Assembly: GCA_902766545.1 (NCBI GenBank)
Contig: CACXEC010000013.1
Span: 1 to 13,836 of the forward strand
Direction: 5' to 3'
DNA: 13,836 nucleotides
From: an uncultured Erysipelotrichaceae bacterium
GTDB taxonomy: Bacteria; Bacillota_I; Bacilli_A; RF39; UBA660
This document shows positions 12,673 through 13,836 of the stretch, in pieces. The notes below the pieces were generated by a model, which saw only the letters and a list, made by a program, of their open reading frames with translations, made no database searches and was not told where the DNA came from. The position numbers were made by a program, and so were the translations under genes. Numbering within the stretch: position 1 is the stretch's first letter; the number at the start of each line of letters is the position of its first letter.

Positions 12673-13515
12673 CTATCTTTCCCATCTAGCAGTTATTCCA
12701 CATGGTAAAATAAGATTGTTTTTAGCTTTAATTCCAAGCTCTGTAGAAGTTATTTTTCCTTTTTTATTAATAGTCTTCTTTAAAATATTCTCTATAACAG
12801 TCATGGATAATCCTGTTGTATAAGTATTTATGATAAATAATAAAGCTTTATCGGATAATAACTTAGATGTGTCAAGTACTAAATTATATAAGTCTTTTTC
12901 TACTTGCCATACTTCGTTTTTAGCGCCTCTACCAAATGAAGGTGGATCCATTATTATTATGTCGTATTTATTTTCTCTTCTAATTTCTCTTTTGACAAAT
13001 TTTCTTACATCATCAACTAAAAATCTAATATGTTCATTTTCCAGATTATTAGATTTAACATTTTCTTTAGCCCAGTCTATCATTCCTCTTGATGAATCCA
13101 CATGGGTTACTTCAGCACCTTCCTTTAGGGCTGCTATACTAGCGGCACCTGTATAAGCAAATAAATTTAATACTTTAACTTTTCTTTTTTCCTTTTTGAT
13201 AGTATTTCTAATTAAATCCCAGTTATAGGCTTGTTCAGGAAATAATCCAGTATGTTTAAATCCCATTAGTTTTAAATTAAAAGTTAAATCTTTATAGTGA
13301 ATTTGCCAGGTATTTGGAATATTACTCTTTATAAGCCAAGATCCCCCGCCTGTATTACTTCTTGTATATTCAGCGTCTATTTTAATATTTACTGTATCTG
13401 GCCAAATTATTTCAGGATCTGGTCTTTTTAGATAAATATTTCCCCAACGTTCATATTTATATCCACTATCCATTCCAAGTATTTCATATTCATTAAAATC
13501 TTTTATTGTTTCCAT
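12673..13515 (-). CDS. Class I SAM-dependent methyltransferase, RlmI-like without PUA domain
   Basis: The 280-residue product belongs to the Methyltrans_SAM group (COG1092-like), whose studied members methylate cytosine or guanine in 23S rRNA. The N-terminal part (about 1-90) is a beta-rich cap with GGGSW (56-60) and FKHTGLFPEQAYNWD (86-100). The Rossmann domain follows: motif I VLNLFAYTGAAS (115-126), the acidic ribose-binding residue in VTHVDSS (Asp140), VDDVRKF (167-173) and the catalytic-site motif DPPSFGRG (190-197). The N-terminal RNA-binding PUA domain of RlmI is missing, as in many Bacillota homologues of about 280-290 residues, so the substrate is uncertain. Start: ATG with AAGGAG four bases upstream, a tight spacing. 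It lies 24 bases after a membrane-protein gene that ends in a terminator. No separate promoter is clear, so it may depend on read-through. Confidence 0.85.
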   Translation of the reverse strand: METIKDFNEYEILGMDSGYKYERWGNIYLKRPDPEIIWPDTVNIKIDAEYTRSNTGGGSWLIKSNIPNTWQIHYKDLTFNLKLMGFKHTGLFPEQAYNWDLIRNTIKKEKRKVKVLNLFAYTGAASIAALKEGAEVTHVDSSRGMIDWAKENVKSNNLENEHIRFLVDDVRKFVKREIRRENKYDIIIMDPPSFGRGAKNEVWQVEKDLYNLVLDTSKLLSDKALLFIINTYTTGLSMTVIENILKKTINKKGKITSTELGIKAKNNLILPCGITARWER

Positions 13516-13529
13516 AATGCTCCTTATTT

Positions 13530-13555
13530 AAAAAAGTGATTATTTAACATCACTT
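13530..13555 (-). terminator. Intrinsic terminator overlapping the stop of the membrane protein gene
   Basis: AAGTGAT and ATCACTT form a perfect 7-bp stem around an eight-base loop (13534-13555) on the minus strand, with U residues after it. The 5' arm and loop contain the last codons and the TAA at 13542-13540. Confidence 0.75.
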
Positions 13556-13836
13556 ATTTTAATACTATTTTTTGTTACAAATATTCTAATGGCATCTTCA
13601 GCTAGATTTAATAAACCATTTATAACAAAGAAGAAACCAATCATTAATACCTGAACAGTTTCGCTAAAGTATAAATTAATACTTGTTAAAAGTCCTAATA
13701 ATAAAAACAATGCAAAAGTAATAACATTAACAAAAAACATGCCATTTTCACGATCATGATAATAGTCTAACTTTATTAATTTAATTATAGACATTATACC
13801 AACCCAGGATACTAACGTTATACTTAAAACCATTGG
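13540..13836 (-). CDS. Small multi-pass membrane protein, partial (N-terminus beyond window edge)
   Basis: At least 98 codons of the C-terminal part are visible; the frame is open to the right edge (a Pro codon precedes the first visible Met), so the true start is probably outside. Three hydrophobic segments can be read, at about residues 2-22, 30-52 and 59-82 of the visible part, joined by short charged loops (KLDYYHDRENG). A short polar tail follows, ending KNSIKISDVK. The pairing of helices and the FFFVINGLLNLAEDAIRIF segment resemble DUF308/HdeD-like membrane proteins, but this is only a weak resemblance. No function can be given. It is followed by a terminator and then the methyltransferase gene. 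Confidence 0.65.
   Translation of the reverse strand, partial: PMVLSITLVSWVGIMSIIKLIKLDYYHDRENGMFFVNVITFALFLLLGLLTSINLYFSETVQVLMIGFFFVINGLLNLAEDAIRIFVTKNSIKISDVK

Noticed and set aside
12830..13156. 108-codon plus-strand frame
   Set aside because: It is antisense to the methyltransferase Rossmann domain, whose motifs are clear; shadow frame.
1..13836. tRNA, rRNA, CRISPR, insertion sequence or prophage genes
   Set aside because: I found no cloverleaf-like GC block, no regularly spaced repeats, and no transposase or integrase motif on either strand by reading.

Overview
The window is a very AT-rich stretch from a low-GC Bacillota. Every convincing gene lies on the minus strand, so transcription runs from high to low coordinates. 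SpoVS, an RNase J homologue, SufB, a sortase-tailed surface protease and Gram-positive style AAGGAGG ribosome binding sites suggest an uncultured gut Bacilli lineage related to the Mollicutes (RF39/Erysipelotrichia-like). That placement is inference. Of the twelve stop codons visible, ten are TAA, two are TAG and none is TGA; tryptophans are TGG, so the standard code applies.

Layout in transcription order, right to left. The right edge holds the C-terminal part of a small membrane protein (13540-13836), closed by a terminator that overlaps its stop codon. Next come a class I SAM-dependent (RlmI-like, PUA-less) methyltransferase (12673-13515) and spoVS (12370-12630). A cytosolic transglutaminase-like protein (11192-12286) follows, with an unrecognised 320-residue protein 10 bases behind it (10219-11181). 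An isolated sufB (8879-10171) sits between its own extended -10 promoter and a strong terminator; no other suf gene is visible. Then come a short SSB (8366-8716), a degenerate polysaccharide-deacetylase-like membrane protein (7575-8333) and an RNase J paralogue missing several metal-binding residues (5850-7487).

The left part is envelope-related. A papain-type (C1) surface protease with lectin-like and Big_2 regions and an NPKTG sorting signal (3392-5782) is followed by a thioredoxin-fold lipoprotein with a CPWC motif (2612-3298). A 456-base stretch follows with no intact gene, yet it carries its own sigma-A type promoter, a perfect hairpin and a strong terminator. This is a candidate small RNA or the remains of a surface-protein gene. 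The left end is a two-gene operon: an unrecognised 374-residue protein (1010-2134) and a membrane-anchored McrB-type AAA+ ATPase (1-1008, cut by the window edge).

The surface protease and the thiol lipoprotein plausibly work together outside the membrane. The McrB-like ATPase and its unknown partner are translationally coupled and are the best candidate for an undescribed system, although half of it lies outside the window. Two neighbouring genes, the RNase J and deacetylase homologues, appear to have kept the fold but lost catalytic residues. At least four intrinsic terminators begin inside or at the end of the coding sequence they follow, which indicates strong compaction.
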